Origin: Erwinia sp. OLFS4
GTDB lineage: Bacteria; Pseudomonadota; Gammaproteobacteria; Enterobacterales; Enterobacteriaceae
Length of the DNA stretch: 64,000 bases
Assembly (NCBI RefSeq): GCF_002752165.1
Contig: NZ_MOMB01000003.1
Coordinates: forward strand, 1 to 64,000
Reading direction: 5' to 3'
This document shows positions 9,351 to 21,900 of this stretch, in pieces. Every line of letters begins with the position of its first letter. Positions within the stretch are counted from its first letter, which is position 1. Under the pieces are notes generated by a model, which was given only the letters and a program-made list of their open reading frames with translations, had not been told where the DNA came from and did not search any database. The translations under genes and the position numbers were made by a program.

Positions 9351-10358
9351 TTAAAAGTTCTCCCGCAGATTTAATCCGCGATATAGCGAGGCAACTTTAT
9401 CGGCGTAACCATTAAACATCAGGGTTGGCTGACGCTTAACATCAAGAATACCCCCAGGGCCAATAAAGCGTTCACTGGCTTGTGACCAGCGGGGATGGTC
9501 AACATGGGGATTTACATTGGCGTAAAAACCATACTCATCAGGGGCTGAAAGATTCCATGTGGTGGCAGGTATCTCTTTGACCAGCATGATTTTGACAATA
9601 GATTTAATCCCTTTGAAACCATATTTCCATGGCACAATCAGGCGGATAGGGGCACCATTCTGTGGCGGAAGCGCTTTGCCATAAACCCCGGTCGTCAGAA
9701 GTGTTAACGGGTGCATGGCTTCATCCAGCCGTAATCCCTCGGTATAGGGATAAGATAGCCCACCGCCAATAAATCGATCCTGCTGTCCGGGCATCTGATC
9801 GGGGGCAAAAACTGTCTGAAAAGCCACATATCGCGCGTTGCTGGTGGGTTGCGCTGCTTTCAGTAACTTGCCAAGCTCAAAGCCTATCCAGGGGACAACC
9901 ATCGACCAGGCTTCGACACAGCGCATGCGGTATATACGCTGTTCATAAGGAAAACGCCTGGCGATGTCGTCCATATCCAGTGTTAGCGGTTTTGCGACTT
10001 CGCCGCCAATTTCAATTTTCCAGGGATCGGTTTTCAGGCTGCCGGCATTGGCTGCCGGGTCGGCCTTATCCAGTCCAAATTCATAAAAATTATTATAGGC
10101 CGTGACTTTTGCTTCCGGCGTTAGTGTCAAATCTGCCTGATATTCTCCGGGCTGGCTGAATGTCAGTTTTTTACCTGCTGGTGCCTGAGGACGATCGTGG
10201 CCGCTAAACCATGACAGCACATTGGCCTGAGCCATGCCCGGCAAACTCAACGCCGCAGCGCTCAGTCCCAGTGTTTTTAGCAGCTGACGGCGGTTAGCAT
10301 TGAAAATGGTTTCTGGCGTGACGTCATTTTCGGTCAATTTACTGAAGTGTGTAGGCAT
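9351..10358 (-). CDS. msrP: Periplasmic methionine sulfoxide reductase MsrP (molybdopterin enzyme)
   Basis: Repairs oxidised methionine in periplasmic proteins using a molybdopterin cofactor and electrons from MsrQ. The 335-residue precursor has a twin-arginine signal ([13 protein letters not shown] at about 22-34) with likely cleavage after AQA near residue 45. The molybdenum-ligand cysteine is Cys147 in [13 protein letters not shown]. In E. coli msrPQ lie elsewhere, under HprRS control; here they stand next to acuI, and no HprR-type site was recognised in the 129-base upstream gap. Confidence 0.97.
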   Translation of the reverse strand: MPTHFSKLTENDVTPETIFNANRRQLLKTLGLSAAALSLPGMAQANVLSWFSGHDRPQAPAGKKLTFSQPGEYQADLTLTPEAKVTAYNNFYEFGLDKADPAANAGSLKTDPWKIEIGGEVAKPLTLDMDDIARRFPYEQRIYRMRCVEAWSMVVPWIGFELGKLLKAAQPTSNARYVAFQTVFAPDQMPGQQDRFIGGGLSYPYTEGLRLDEAMHPLTLLTTGVYGKALPPQNGAPIRLIVPWKYGFKGIKSIVKIMLVKEIPATTWNLSAPDEYGFYANVNPHVDHPRWSQASERFIGPGGILDVKRQPTLMFNGYADKVASLYRGLNLRENF

Positions 10359-10487
10359 GACGATCTCCGGTTAAATCTGCCAACGGCGAGTAAGCATCAG
10401 ATCAATCCATCGATCGGGTGAACCTTTAAGCGTAATTAATAAAGCCTGCGCAGTGGCCGCATGCCGGCAGCGACCATGCGGAAAATG

Positions 10488-11465
10488 TTAGCGAATTTTG
10501 ACCAGTGTGCGGCCGGCAATACGGTTTGCCAGCAGATCCTGTGCGGCCTCAACCACCTGCGCCAGTGTCACTTCGTGCCCGGCCAACGGATAAAAAGAGG
10601 CCGGCAGGTTTTTCACCAGCCGTTTCCAGACATTGGCTCGTGCTACGCCTGGAAAATTAACTGAATCAATACCTTGCAGGCGAACGTTGCGCAGAATAAA
10701 CGGCATCACGCTAGCAGGAAGATCGGTACCGCCAGCCAGTCCGCAAGCAGCAACCACACCACCATAATGAATCTGCGTCAGCAAATTAGCCAGTACTTTG
10801 CCACCGACTGTATCAATGGCCCCTGCCCAGCGTTGTTTTTCCAGCGGCCGGGTATCAGCACTTAATGTTTCCCGGCCGATAATCATCTGCGCTCCCAGCT
10901 GTTGTAGCAGCGGATGCGTGCTGTTGCGGCCGGTCATGGCGCAGACGCGGTACCCGAGGGCATGCAGTAACGCAACGGCAGTGCTACCTACGCCACCGCT
11001 GGCACCGGTAACCAGAATTTCGCCGCTTTGCGGGGTGACGCCACCTTCTTCCAGCGCCATAACACATAACATTGCGGTAAAACCAGCGGTACCAATAATC
11101 ATTGCTTTACGGCTGTCGAGGCCTTCTGGCATAGCCACCAACCAGTCGGCTTTAACCCGTGCCAGTCCGGCGAGACCGCCCCAATGGTTTTCACCCACGC
11201 CCCAGCCAGTCAGGATAACCGACTGACCCTGATGAAATCGAGGATCGCTGCTGTGTAACACCCGCCCGGCAAAGTCAATGCCCGGCACCATCGGAAACTG
11301 ACGAACCACTTTCCCTTTGCCAGTAATGGCCAGCGCATCTTTATAATTGATGCCTGACCAGTCCACTTCAACCGTGACCTCACCGGCAGGCAGATCGTCT
11401 GCGGAAATGGCACACAAGCGCGCGTGGGTCTGTCCGTTGTGCTGTTCCAGTAATAATGCTTGCAT
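10488..11465 (-). CDS. acuI: Acrylyl-CoA reductase (NADPH), AcuI/YhdH type
   Basis: Medium-chain dehydrogenase/reductase without catalytic zinc. The family reduces acryloyl-CoA to propionyl-CoA, probably to detoxify this electrophile. It has 325 residues: the N-terminal catalytic fold includes NYKDALAITGKG and PGIDFAGRV, and the NADPH-binding Rossmann loop is VTGASGGVGSTAV at about 152-164. It is a single gene, divergent from csrD, as in E. coli. Confidence 0.95.
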   Translation of the reverse strand: MQALLLEQHNGQTHARLCAISADDLPAGEVTVEVDWSGINYKDALAITGKGKVVRQFPMVPGIDFAGRVLHSSDPRFHQGQSVILTGWGVGENHWGGLAGLARVKADWLVAMPEGLDSRKAMIIGTAGFTAMLCVMALEEGGVTPQSGEILVTGASGGVGSTAVALLHALGYRVCAMTGRNSTHPLLQQLGAQMIIGRETLSADTRPLEKQRWAGAIDTVGGKVLANLLTQIHYGGVVAACGLAGGTDLPASVMPFILRNVRLQGIDSVNFPGVARANVWKRLVKNLPASFYPLAGHEVTLAQVVEAAQDLLANRIAGRTLVKIR

Positions 11466-11693
11466 AAGAATCCCCCGAAAACAGGTAATAGCCAGCGAAA
11501 ATGAATATTAACAAACTATACTGGCAGAAAATTCTATTCAGTGTGATATGGGGCAAGCCAGGGGAAGAAAGTTATGGTATTTTCCCTGCGACTACCGGCT
11601 TTATACATTGCTGACAGGCCATCATTGCACTGACTCACTGGACTGAGTCCGACAGGTGATGTTCTCCGAACCGCAGCGAATACAGGCACAGGG

Positions 11694-13634
11694 ATGCGAT
11701 TAACCACTAAACTTTCTGCGTTTATAACATTTCTTAGCGTGCTGGCTGTGCTGCTTATGCTGGTGGGCTGCCTTGGCAGTTTCTTCTGGCTGGGTACGCA
11801 GCGTATTGAGAAACGGGTAAATCTCATCGCGATGGAAGTCGATGCGGCTTTGCAGCAGCAACAGATTGATCAGATAGGCGGCTGGTTGCGTAAGATGATG
11901 TTACCCATGCAAATTGTGCGAATCGATCTGGTACAGCAGGATAAAACCCTGATGCAGGTGATGCAGCATCAGGATTTGCTGATAAAAGATGCGCCAAATC
12001 GCTATGCTGAAACCCGTATCAGATTGAAAAACCATCCTCAGCTTGAGCTGCGAATTTATTGGTTGGATACCCTGAAAACCTGGTTCAGATCGCTAATTGG
12101 CACGTCGCTGATGGTGGCTGTTGGTATTGTTACGTTGCTGATGATGATTATCCTGCTGGTGGCAAATCGCTGGCTTTACCGGCAGTTAAAAGGCATGGAG
12201 CAGCTGGAAGCACGTGCCGGGCGTATCCTCACCGGTGAGCGTGGCAGTGTCGAACAGGGATCGGTTCATGAGTGGCCCCCGCGCACCAGCAGTGCGCTTG
12301 ATCTGCTGCTGGCCGATCTGAGAGAAGCCGGCGACCAGCGCATCCGTATTGACACGCTCATCCGCGCGTTCGCCTCTCAGGATGCGCGAACCGGCTTACA
12401 CAATCGCTTATTCTTCGACAGTCAGCTGGCTAACCTGCTGGAAGATCCTGAAAATGTTGGCACGCATGGCGTCGTTATGATGATCCGCCTGCCCGACGTG
12501 GAGTCTTTCCGTGAATACTGGGGAGCGCACCGGATTGACGAGTATCAGTTTGACGTTGTGAATATGCTTTCCACCTTTGTTATGCGCTATCCTGGGGCGT
12601 TACTGGCGCGTTATTTTCGCAGTGATTATGCGGTACTTCTGCCTCACCGGACGTTAAAAGATGCCGACAGCATTGCTGCTCAGTTGATCAATGCAGTGGA
12701 TTCTCTTCCCCCTACGCGTGTTATCGATCGCAATGACATGATTCATATTGGTATTACTGCCTGGCATAGCGAACAGACCACCCAGCAGGTTATGGACAGC
12801 GTCGAACAGGCGACGCGTCATGCTGCCCTGTTGGGAGGGAATAACTGGTCGGTGGGTGAGGGTACATCGCAAATCCTTGGGCGGGGTAGCGTGAAGTGGC
12901 GCACGCTGCTGGAACAAACGCTCAATCGTGGTGGACCACGGCTGTATCAGAAGCCAGCGTTGATCCGCGATAATGTGGTGCATCATCGTGAGATGATGCC
13001 GCGTATTTTTGATGGTGAAAAAGAAGTACTGTCGGCGGAATATCTGCCGATGATCCAGCAGATGGGCATGGCAGAGAAGTATGATCGGTTGCTGGTAAGC
13101 GGTATTTTGTCGTTGCTGGATATCTGGCCGCAGGAAGCACTGGCCGTACCAGTAACCATTGATTCGCTGTTACAGCGTTCATTTCTTCACTGGTTGCGTG
13201 ATGCGCTACTTCAATGCAGCATATCGCAAAGAAAACGTATTTTATTTGAACTTGCAGAGGCTGATGTGTGTCAACACATCAGCCGGTTGCAGCCAATTTT
13301 TAAGTTTTTATATGGCTTTGGCTGCCGGGTGGCGATTAACCAGGCGGGGCTGACGGTAGTCAGTACCGCTTACATCAAGCAGTTTTCGATTGAGTTAATC
13401 AAGCTTCATCCGGGGCTGGTAAGGAATATCGATCGCCGGACGGAAAATCAGCTGTTTGTCCAGAGTCTGGTGGATGTTTGTGCTAAAACGCCGACCCGGG
13501 TGTTTGCTGCTGGTGTCCGAAGTGCGCAGGAATGGCACACCCTGGAAAAGTTGGGTGTTTTTGGTGGTCAGGGCGATTTTTTCGCTGCGACGCAGTTAGT
13601 AAATCGCAACAGCAAAAATATTCGCCCGGAATGA
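11694..13634 (+). CDS. csrD: CsrD, RNase E specificity factor for CsrB/C decay
   Basis: Membrane protein that promotes RNase E degradation of the CsrB/CsrC RNAs and so raises free CsrA. It has 646 residues, as in E. coli. It has two membrane segments (about 8-33 and 134-157), a HAMP-like linker, then degenerate GGDEF (about 225-385) and EAL (about 400-640) domains. The GGDEF signature is replaced by YFRSDY (307-312; HRSDF in E. coli) and the EAL triplet by EMM (433-435). No cyclic-di-GMP synthesis or hydrolysis is therefore expected. It is followed by mreB, the conserved arrangement. Confidence 0.98.
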   Translation: MRLTTKLSAFITFLSVLAVLLMLVGCLGSFFWLGTQRIEKRVNLIAMEVDAALQQQQIDQIGGWLRKMMLPMQIVRIDLVQQDKTLMQVMQHQDLLIKDAPNRYAETRIRLKNHPQLELRIYWLDTLKTWFRSLIGTSLMVAVGIVTLLMMIILLVANRWLYRQLKGMEQLEARAGRILTGERGSVEQGSVHEWPPRTSSALDLLLADLREAGDQRIRIDTLIRAFASQDARTGLHNRLFFDSQLANLLEDPENVGTHGVVMMIRLPDVESFREYWGAHRIDEYQFDVVNMLSTFVMRYPGALLARYFRSDYAVLLPHRTLKDADSIAAQLINAVDSLPPTRVIDRNDMIHIGITAWHSEQTTQQVMDSVEQATRHAALLGGNNWSVGEGTSQILGRGSVKWRTLLEQTLNRGGPRLYQKPALIRDNVVHHREMMPRIFDGEKEVLSAEYLPMIQQMGMAEKYDRLLVSGILSLLDIWPQEALAVPVTIDSLLQRSFLHWLRDALLQCSISQRKRILFELAEADVCQHISRLQPIFKFLYGFGCRVAINQAGLTVVSTAYIKQFSIELIKLHPGLVRNIDRRTENQLFVQSLVDVCAKTPTRVFAAGVRSAQEWHTLEKLGVFGGQGDFFAATQLVNRNSKNIRPE

Positions 13635-15006
<1,372 letters not shown>

Positions 15007-15016
15007 GTCGTTTGTA

Positions 15017-15098
15017 CCAGGCTGTGTGCGTCACGACGGTAATGGGTCCGTGACCGGAGAGAGGCCACAGCCTGGGGCGGTTTAACCGCCCTTTTCTT
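15017..15098 (+). terminator. mreB-mreC intergenic structured RNA with intrinsic terminator
   Basis: GGGCGG-TTTAA-CCGCCC (15075-15091) is followed by TTTTCTT, an intrinsic terminator. Just before it, CCAGGCTGTG (15017-15026) pairs perfectly with CACAGCCTGG (15066-15075), enclosing a smaller GTCACG/CGTGAC stem. The long stem and the terminator stem share base 15075. mreCD expression must come from read-through or another promoter. Confidence 0.75.
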
Positions 15099-15122
15099 GA
15101 TGTCGAGGAATACTCACCTTTT

Positions 15123-16268
15123 ATGAAGCCAATTTTCAGCAGGGGCCCTTCCCTGCAGTTACGCCTGTTTTTAGCCGTGCTGGTGGCCATTGTGGTGATA
15201 GTGGCAGACAGCCGGTTGGGGGCCTTCTCCCGTATCCGTACCTATATGGATACCGCCGTCAGTCCTTTCTATTTTCTGGCCAATGGTCCTCGTCAGCTGC
15301 TGGATAGTATTTCTGGATCGCTGACATCGCGCCAGCAGATGGAGCAGGAAAATAGAGCCCTGCAGCGTCAACTTATATTGAAAAATAGCGAGCTGCAGCT
15401 GCTTGGGCAGTACAAGCAGGAAAATGCCCGGCTGCGTGAACTGCTAGGGTCGCCACTGCGTCAGGACGAACACAAGATGGTGACCCAGGTTATCTCCACC
15501 AGTACCGACCCTTACAGTAATCAGGTGGTGATTGATAAAGGCAGCGTTAATGGCGTTTATGAAGGCCAGCCGATCATCAGCGATAAAGGGGCGGTGGGGC
15601 AGGTGATTGCCGTCGCAAAGTTTACCAGCCGTGTATTACTGATTTGTGACCCGTCTCATGCGTTACCGGTGCAGGTATTGCGCAATGATATTCGGGTCAT
15701 TGCTGCTGGCAATGGTTGTACGGAAGATCTGCAGCTGGAACACCTGCCAGGTAACACGGACGTCCGCGTCGGCGACGTCCTGGTCACTTCCGGACTGGGC
15801 GGACACTTTCCTGAAGGGTATCCGGTTGCGGTAGTTTCATCGGTTAAAGTTGATACACAACGTGCTTATACGGTGATTCAGGCTCGCCCGACCGCAGGCT
15901 TACAGCGCTTGCGCTATTTGTTATTACTGTGGGGGGCCAATCGCGATGGGTCGGCGCCAATGTCACCGCAGGATGTACACCGGGTGGCCAATGAACGTTT
16001 GCTGCAGATGATGCCGCAGGTATTACCGCCGGCTGGCCTGATGGGACCACCGGCTCCGCCCTCTGCAACTAATAACCTGCAGCCGGGCGTGACGGCGGTT
16101 CCTGACAGCCGGCCGGCAGGAACCGGCAATCAGAGTGCGCTACCGCGCCGCGCTGCGGCGCCGGCAGCAGCGCAGCAGAAGCGTCCGCGGTCATCTCCAC
16201 GCGACGGCATTCGTCCTTCCGCCACCACGATGCCCGGGCCGACGAATGTGCGTGGAGGCCAGCCTTGA
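15123..16268 (+). CDS. mreC: Rod shape-determining protein MreC
   Basis: Bitopic inner-membrane protein whose periplasmic part binds and activates PBP2 in the elongasome. It has 381 residues: one membrane segment (about 12-30), a coiled coil (about 66-108), and a double beta-barrel domain to about residue 275. The Pro/Ala-rich low-complexity C-terminal tail (about 290-381) makes it somewhat longer than the E. coli protein, from memory 367. Its stop overlaps the mreD start by 4 bases. Confidence 0.98.
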   Translation: MKPIFSRGPSLQLRLFLAVLVAIVVIVADSRLGAFSRIRTYMDTAVSPFYFLANGPRQLLDSISGSLTSRQQMEQENRALQRQLILKNSELQLLGQYKQENARLRELLGSPLRQDEHKMVTQVISTSTDPYSNQVVIDKGSVNGVYEGQPIISDKGAVGQVIAVAKFTSRVLLICDPSHALPVQVLRNDIRVIAAGNGCTEDLQLEHLPGNTDVRVGDVLVTSGLGGHFPEGYPVAVVSSVKVDTQRAYTVIQARPTAGLQRLRYLLLLWGANRDGSAPMSPQDVHRVANERLLQMMPQVLPPAGLMGPPAPPSATNNLQPGVTAVPDSRPAGTGNQSALPRRAAAPAAAQQKRPRSSPRDGIRPSATTMPGPTNVRGGQP

Positions 16269-16753
16269 GCGGTTATCGTAGCCATGGTCGCTGGGTTGTC
16301 TGGCTGTCCTTTTTATTTGCGCTGATATTACAAATTATGCCCTGGCCGGATCAGTTTTATATGTTCCGTCCCTCATGGTTAATGCTGATTATTATTTACT
16401 GGACGCTGGCATTGCCTCACCGGGTTAGCGTCGGTACCGGTTTTGTAATGGGTGCGATAATGGACCTGATTTCAGGTTCAACCCTCGGCGTGCGAGCACT
16501 GGCGTTAAGTATTATCACCTACCTGGTTGCCTTTAAATTTCAGCTCTTCCGCAATCTTGCGCTCTGGCAGCAGGCGCTGATGGTCATGGTGCTTTCTCTG
16601 ACGATGAACGTCATCGTTTTCTGGTCGGAATTTCTGGTTATCAATGTCTCATTCCGACCGGAAATTTTCTGGGGCAGTCTGGTTGATGGTATTCTCTGGC
16701 CCTGGCTATTCTTATTAATGAGAAAAGTCCGACGTCAGTTTGCAGTGCAATAA
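16265..16753 (+). CDS. mreD: Rod shape-determining protein MreD
   Basis: Polytopic inner-membrane elongasome protein of 162 residues with about five or six membrane segments. It matches E. coli MreD without gaps. The start is a TTG in the overlap TTGA with the mreC stop, so translation is probably coupled and weak relative to mreC. The spacing to maf is 8 bases, consistent with an mreC-mreD-maf-rng operon. Confidence 0.97.
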   Translation: MSGYRSHGRWVVWLSFLFALILQIMPWPDQFYMFRPSWLMLIIIYWTLALPHRVSVGTGFVMGAIMDLISGSTLGVRALALSIITYLVAFKFQLFRNLALWQQALMVMVLSLTMNVIVFWSEFLVINVSFRPEIFWGSLVDGILWPWLFLLMRKVRRQFAVQ

Positions 16754-16761
16754 GGATATCT

Positions 16762-17343
16762 ATGACCTCCCTTTATCTGGCTTCTGGCTCGCCGCGCCGC
16801 TATGAGTTACTGACTCAGCTGGGGCTGGCGTTTCGCCGTCTGAATACCCATGTGGAAGAGTGCCGTCAGGTGGGTGAAACCGCGGAACAATATGTCAGGC
16901 GACTGGCGCGTGACAAAGCCTGGGCCGGTGTTGCCGTGGCGCCACAGGATTTACCGGTATTAGGCGCAGATACTATCGTGGTACTCAATGGTGAGGTGCT
17001 GGAAAAACCAGCCGATGCCCGGGTGGCAGCACGGATGCTTGGTGCGCTCTCGGGTCAGACCCACCAGGTAATGACGGCCATCGCCTTTGCCGATCAACAG
17101 CATTGTCTGGAAACCATGGTGCTAACGGAAGTGACGTTTCGTCATCTGAGTGCCGATGACATCGCGCGCTATATTGCCAGTGAGGAACCGATGGATAAAG
17201 CCGGTGCTTATGGTATTCAGGGGCTGGGGGGTAATTTTGTGCGTAAAATTAATGGCAGTTATCATGCGGTAGTGGGACTGCCGCTGGTTGAGACCGCTGA
17301 ACTTTTCAGCCAGTTTCAGTCGCTGCGTATGACAGGAGAGTAA
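16762..17343 (+). CDS. maf: Maf-family nucleoside triphosphate pyrophosphatase (dTTP/UTP type, YhdE)
   Basis: Hydrolyses non-canonical or excess nucleotides to monophosphates and has been linked to septum inhibition. It has 193 residues. The family N-terminus [12 protein letters not shown], the acidic site GADTIVV and the motif [10 protein letters not shown] are present. The last separates the YhdE (dTTP/UTP) type from the YceF (m7GTP) type. The stop is 1 base before the rng ATG. Confidence 0.96.
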   Translation: MTSLYLASGSPRRYELLTQLGLAFRRLNTHVEECRQVGETAEQYVRRLARDKAWAGVAVAPQDLPVLGADTIVVLNGEVLEKPADARVAARMLGALSGQTHQVMTAIAFADQQHCLETMVLTEVTFRHLSADDIARYIASEEPMDKAGAYGIQGLGGNFVRKINGSYHAVVGLPLVETAELFSQFQSLRMTGE

Positions 17344-17344
17344 C

Positions 17345-18814
17345 ATGACAGCTGAGTTGCTGGTCAATATTACCCCTTCAGAAACCCGGGTCGCCTATAT
17401 TGACGGCGGGATCCTGCAGGAAATCCACATTGAACGCGACGCCCGCCGCGGGATCGTGGGCAATATCTACAAAGGCCGTGTCAGCCGGGTTCTGCCTGGC
17501 ATGCAGGCGGCCTTTGTCGATATTGGGCTGGATAAAGCGGCGTTTCTTCACGCCTCAGATATCATGCCACATACCGAGTGTGTGGCAGGTGAAGAACAGA
17601 AAAATTTTGCCGTCCGGGACATTGCGGAGCTGGTTCGCCAGGGACAGGATTTGATGGTGCAGGTGGTCAAAGATCCGCTGGGCACCAAAGGCGCCCGCCT
17701 GACGACAGATATTACCTTGCCGTCGCGCTATTTGGTGTTTATGCCGGGGGCGTCACACGTCGGCGTTTCACAACGTATTGAAAGTGAGAGCGAACGCGAC
17801 CGGCTGAAAGCCGTGGTGCAAGGATACTGTGACGAACTGGGTGGTTATATTATCCGTACGGCGGCAGAAGGGATTGGCGAGCAGGAACTGGCTTCTGACG
17901 CGGCTTTCCTCAAACGACTGTGGACAAAGGTGATGGAGCGGAAAAAGCGTAACCAGACCCGCTGCCGCCTGTATGGTGAGGTGGCGCTGGCTCAACGTAT
18001 TTTGCGCGATTTCGCCGGTGCCAAACTGGATCGGATCCGGGTGGATTCGCGTCTGACGTTTGAACAGCTGGTTGAGTTTACCAGTGAATATATTCCTGAT
18101 ATGACCGGCATGCTCGAGCACTACAGCGGTAAACAGCCGATATTTGATCTTTATGATGTGGAAAACGAGATCCAGCGGGCGCTGGACCGTAAAGTCGAGC
18201 TGAAATCCGGCGGTTATCTGATCATTGATCAGACCGAAGCCATGACCACGGTTGATATTAATACCGGGGCATTTGTCGGTCATCGTAATCTCGATGAAAC
18301 CATTTTTAATACCAATATTGAAGCCACGCAGGCCATCGCCCGCCAGCTGCGTTTGCGTAACCTTGGCGGTATTATCATTATCGACTTTATCGATATGAGT
18401 AATGAAGATCATCGCCGGCGGGTTCTCCATTCGCTGGAGCAGGCGCTCAGTAAAGACCGGGTGAAAACCAGTATTAATGGCTTCTCTCAGCTAGGGCTGG
18501 TGGAAATGACGCGCAAACGTACACGTGAAAGTATTGAACACGTGCTTTGTGGTCATTGTCCGGTATGTAAAGGGCGCGGTACGCTTAAAACGGTTGAAAC
18601 AGTGTGCTATGAAATCATGCGCGAGATTGTGCGTGTGCATCATGCTTATGATTCCGATCGCTTTTTGGTTTATGCCTCCCCCACGGTGGGCGAGGCGCTA
18701 AAGAGTGATGAATCACACGCGTTGGCGGAAGTAGAGCTGTTTGTTGGTAAAGAAGTTAAAGTACAAATTGAGCCACTCTATACCCAGGAGCAGTTTGATG
18801 TGGTCATGATGTAA
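17345..18814 (+). CDS. rng: Ribonuclease G
   Basis: Endoribonuclease of the RNase E/G family, needed for 16S rRNA 5'-end maturation and some mRNA decay. It has 489 residues, equal to E. coli. An N-terminal S1 domain is at about 38-120. Catalytic metal-binding aspartates are Asp304 (VDINTG) and Asp347 (DFIDM), and a zinc-link motif CPVC sits at 405-408. An AGGAG site precedes the ATG. It is the last gene of the mreCD-maf-rng cluster; yhdP follows 177 bases on. Confidence 0.98.
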   Translation: MTAELLVNITPSETRVAYIDGGILQEIHIERDARRGIVGNIYKGRVSRVLPGMQAAFVDIGLDKAAFLHASDIMPHTECVAGEEQKNFAVRDIAELVRQGQDLMVQVVKDPLGTKGARLTTDITLPSRYLVFMPGASHVGVSQRIESESERDRLKAVVQGYCDELGGYIIRTAAEGIGEQELASDAAFLKRLWTKVMERKKRNQTRCRLYGEVALAQRILRDFAGAKLDRIRVDSRLTFEQLVEFTSEYIPDMTGMLEHYSGKQPIFDLYDVENEIQRALDRKVELKSGGYLIIDQTEAMTTVDINTGAFVGHRNLDETIFNTNIEATQAIARQLRLRNLGGIIIIDFIDMSNEDHRRRVLHSLEQALSKDRVKTSINGFSQLGLVEMTRKRTRESIEHVLCGHCPVCKGRGTLKTVETVCYEIMREIVRVHHAYDSDRFLVYASPTVGEALKSDESHALAEVELFVGKEVKVQIEPLYTQEQFDVVMM

Positions 18815-18991
18815 TGACCGCGCAGGTAAAAAATCCGTATTCTGGCCCAATTCCGGACGACGGGCTTAAATGCCGGTAATGAAATGCGCTAAACTGGCGG
18901 CTCCTGCCCGAATAGGCTTTACCAGCATGGTGCGCAGAGATAAAAACAAGCGAGCCAGAGGGTAAGTATTACGCTGGACAAGGAGAAGGGA

Positions 18992-21900
18992 GTGAGGCAA
19001 CCGCCGCGGATATTGTTACTGACCTGCGCTGCGATTATCGTCATAGTGGCTTTAATGGTGAGTGCGTTACGCCTGGCGATGCCAATGCTCAACAGCTGGC
19101 GCCAGCCGATTCTCCATACCCTTTCTTCGCTATCTGGCCTGCAAATTAATGCCAGCGAGCTTAACGGACGCTGGGAAAATTTTGGCCCGTCGCTGACCAT
19201 TCATGACGTACAGGTGGCCATGAAAGATGGCGGTGAACTGAAAATTTCACGCGTCAACCTGGCTCTTAATATCTGGCAGTCGCTGCTGCATGGTCACTGG
19301 CAATTTCGCGACCTGACGTTCTATCAACTCAATCTGAAAACCAACACCCCGTTAACCGGTGGTGATGATGACACGCGTCATTTTCAGCGTGATCACATCA
19401 ACGAGCTATTTTTGCGGCAGTTTGACCATTTTATCTTGCGTGACAGCCAACTGAGCTTTCCGGCACCTTCTGGCCAAAGGTTAACGCTGGCAATGCCAAG
19501 CCTCACCTGGTTTAATGAAGAAAATCGCCATCGTGCTGAAGGGGAAGTCAGCCTGTCGAGCCTTAACGGGCAGCATGGCGTTCTGCAGGTGCGTATGGAC
19601 CTGCGTGACAGCAATGGTTTGCTCAACAATGGCCGGATTTGGATGCAGGCGGATGATGTTGATGTCCGGCCGTGGTTGGGCCAGTGGATTAAAGATCATA
19701 CTACTCTGCAAAAAGCACGCTTCAGCCTGGCAGCCTGGGTCAATCTGAAAGATGGCGATATTTACGATGGCGATCTCTGGCTGAGACGTGGCGGTGCCAG
19801 CTGGCAAGGCATCGGCGGCGTTCACACCTTGCAGGTGGATAATCAAACCGCCCACTTTGGGCGTATTAATAGCGGCTGGCAGCTGAGCTTGCCTCAGACC
19901 CATCTGATGACGGATGGCAAAGCCTGGCAGCAGGGACGATTTGATGTGCTCTGGCAGCCAGAAAATAATTTTTTGCCCGGTCCAGCCCACGCTGAAGAGC
20001 TGCGCATTCGGGCAACAAAACTGGATCTTGCCAGTCTTGAACCGCTGATTCCGCTGGTCAGCCGGCTTTCACCCCAGCTGATGAAAAACTGGCAGCAACT
20101 GCAACCACGCGGACAGCTGGAAACGCTGGCGCTGGATATTCCACTGAGTCAGCCTGAGCGAACGCGTTTTCAGGCGCGCTGGAAAAATCTCAGCTGGCAT
20201 GCCTGGCAATTGTTGCCAGAAATGCAGAAACTGAATGGTGAACTGAGTGGCAGCGTGGCAAATGGTCAGCTTTATCTTTCGCTGCCGGAAACGACAGTGA
20301 ATTATCAACAGATGTTTAAGGCACCCCTACAAATCAACGCGTTTTCCGGCCGTTTTAACTGGCAATACGGTGCGCAGGGACTCAACCTGTCTGGCGAAGA
20401 TCTTGATGTGCAGGCGCTGGCGCTAAGCGCGCATGGCAACTTCAGGTTTGAGCAGCCGACGAATGGCGCGCCGCACCTGGCTATTTTGTCCGGTATCAGC
20501 GTCAGCGATGCGCGCCAGGCGTGGCGTTATTTTCCTCAGCCTCTTATGGGTAAATCGCTGGTAGATTACCTGACCGCGGCTATCCAGGGCGGAAACGCGG
20601 AAAATGCCACATTACTGTTTTCCGGCGATCCCGGGCAGTTCCCATTTAAGCATCATGAAGGGATGTTTGAGGTGGCGGTACCGCTACGCAATGCCACCTT
20701 CGCCTTTCAGCCCGACTGGCCGGCTATTGCTAATCTGGCAATCGATCTCGATTTTATCAACGACGGCCTGTGGATGAACGCGCCGCAAGCAATGCTAGGT
20801 AAGGTTCAGGCAACAAATGTGTCCGCAACTATTCCGGATTACAGTAAAGAACGTTTGCTGATTGATGGTGATTTGCGCGGTCAGGGTGCAGACGTCAGTG
20901 ATTATTTCAATCAGTCAGCTTTACGTGAACAGCTGGGAACTGCCCTTAAAGAATTACCTATTGGCGGCGAAGTGAGTAGTCGCTTACATCTGGATATTCC
21001 GCTTGACCACCGCTTGGGGATAGTACGTGCTACCGGTGATGTCATGCTGCAAAATAACAGCCTGACAATTAAGCCAGTAGGGATGACGTTAAATCACCTT
21101 AGCGGACGCTTTCGTTTCAACAATGGCTCACTTGATAGTGAACCCATGCGTGCCGACTGGCTTGGCCAGCCGCTGGATATTCGTTTTAATACCCGGGAAG
21201 GTGCCAGTAACTTTACTATTGGTGTTGATCTGGCAGGCAACTGGCAGCCGGGCGCGCTAGCCGGGCTGCCGCCTTCCTTAAAAAGCGCACTCAAAGGCAG
21301 TGCGGCCTGGCAGAGTAAAGTAGCGGTTGACCTTCCGCATCAGGGACACAGCAGCTACAAAGTCAGCATTAGCAGTGATCTTAAAGGTGTAAGTAGTTAC
21401 TTACCTTCACCGCTGGATAAGAAAGGGGATCGCGCATTTCCTGTTGAGATTAATGCATCAGGGGATATCCACCAGTTGACGGTCAGTGGCCGCGCCGGCA
21501 GGACACAATTTTTCAACAGCCGCTGGTTACTGACGAAGCCATTACGCATTGAACGCGGGGTCTGGCTGACAGAGGCTAAGGCGGTTCCGCCGCTGCCGGC
21601 TTCCGCCGGCATGGTACTGAATTTGCCTGCACTGGATGGCGATAGCTGGTTGTCATTATTGCGTTCACACAATGCTGCCACAGGCAGTAAATACGGCAGC
21701 GCCGCAAGCCATAGCATGTTACCTGCAACCTTACCGTTACCGGAAAATCTGAAAGTTTCGACACCATTGCTTAAACTGGCTGGCCAGCAGTGGCATGCGT
21801 TGACAACGACGTTTACCCGCCGTTCGTCAGCCGCATGGCAGGTACAGGCTAAAGGGCAGGAAATTGATGGCACCTTGCTGGTGGCCGCAGAGGCGCCATG

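Noticed and set aside
17768-18430. Long open frame (220 codons) antisense to rng
   Set aside because: It lies wholly inside rng, which is conserved with catalytic residues; the antisense frame has no family resemblance and no ribosome site.
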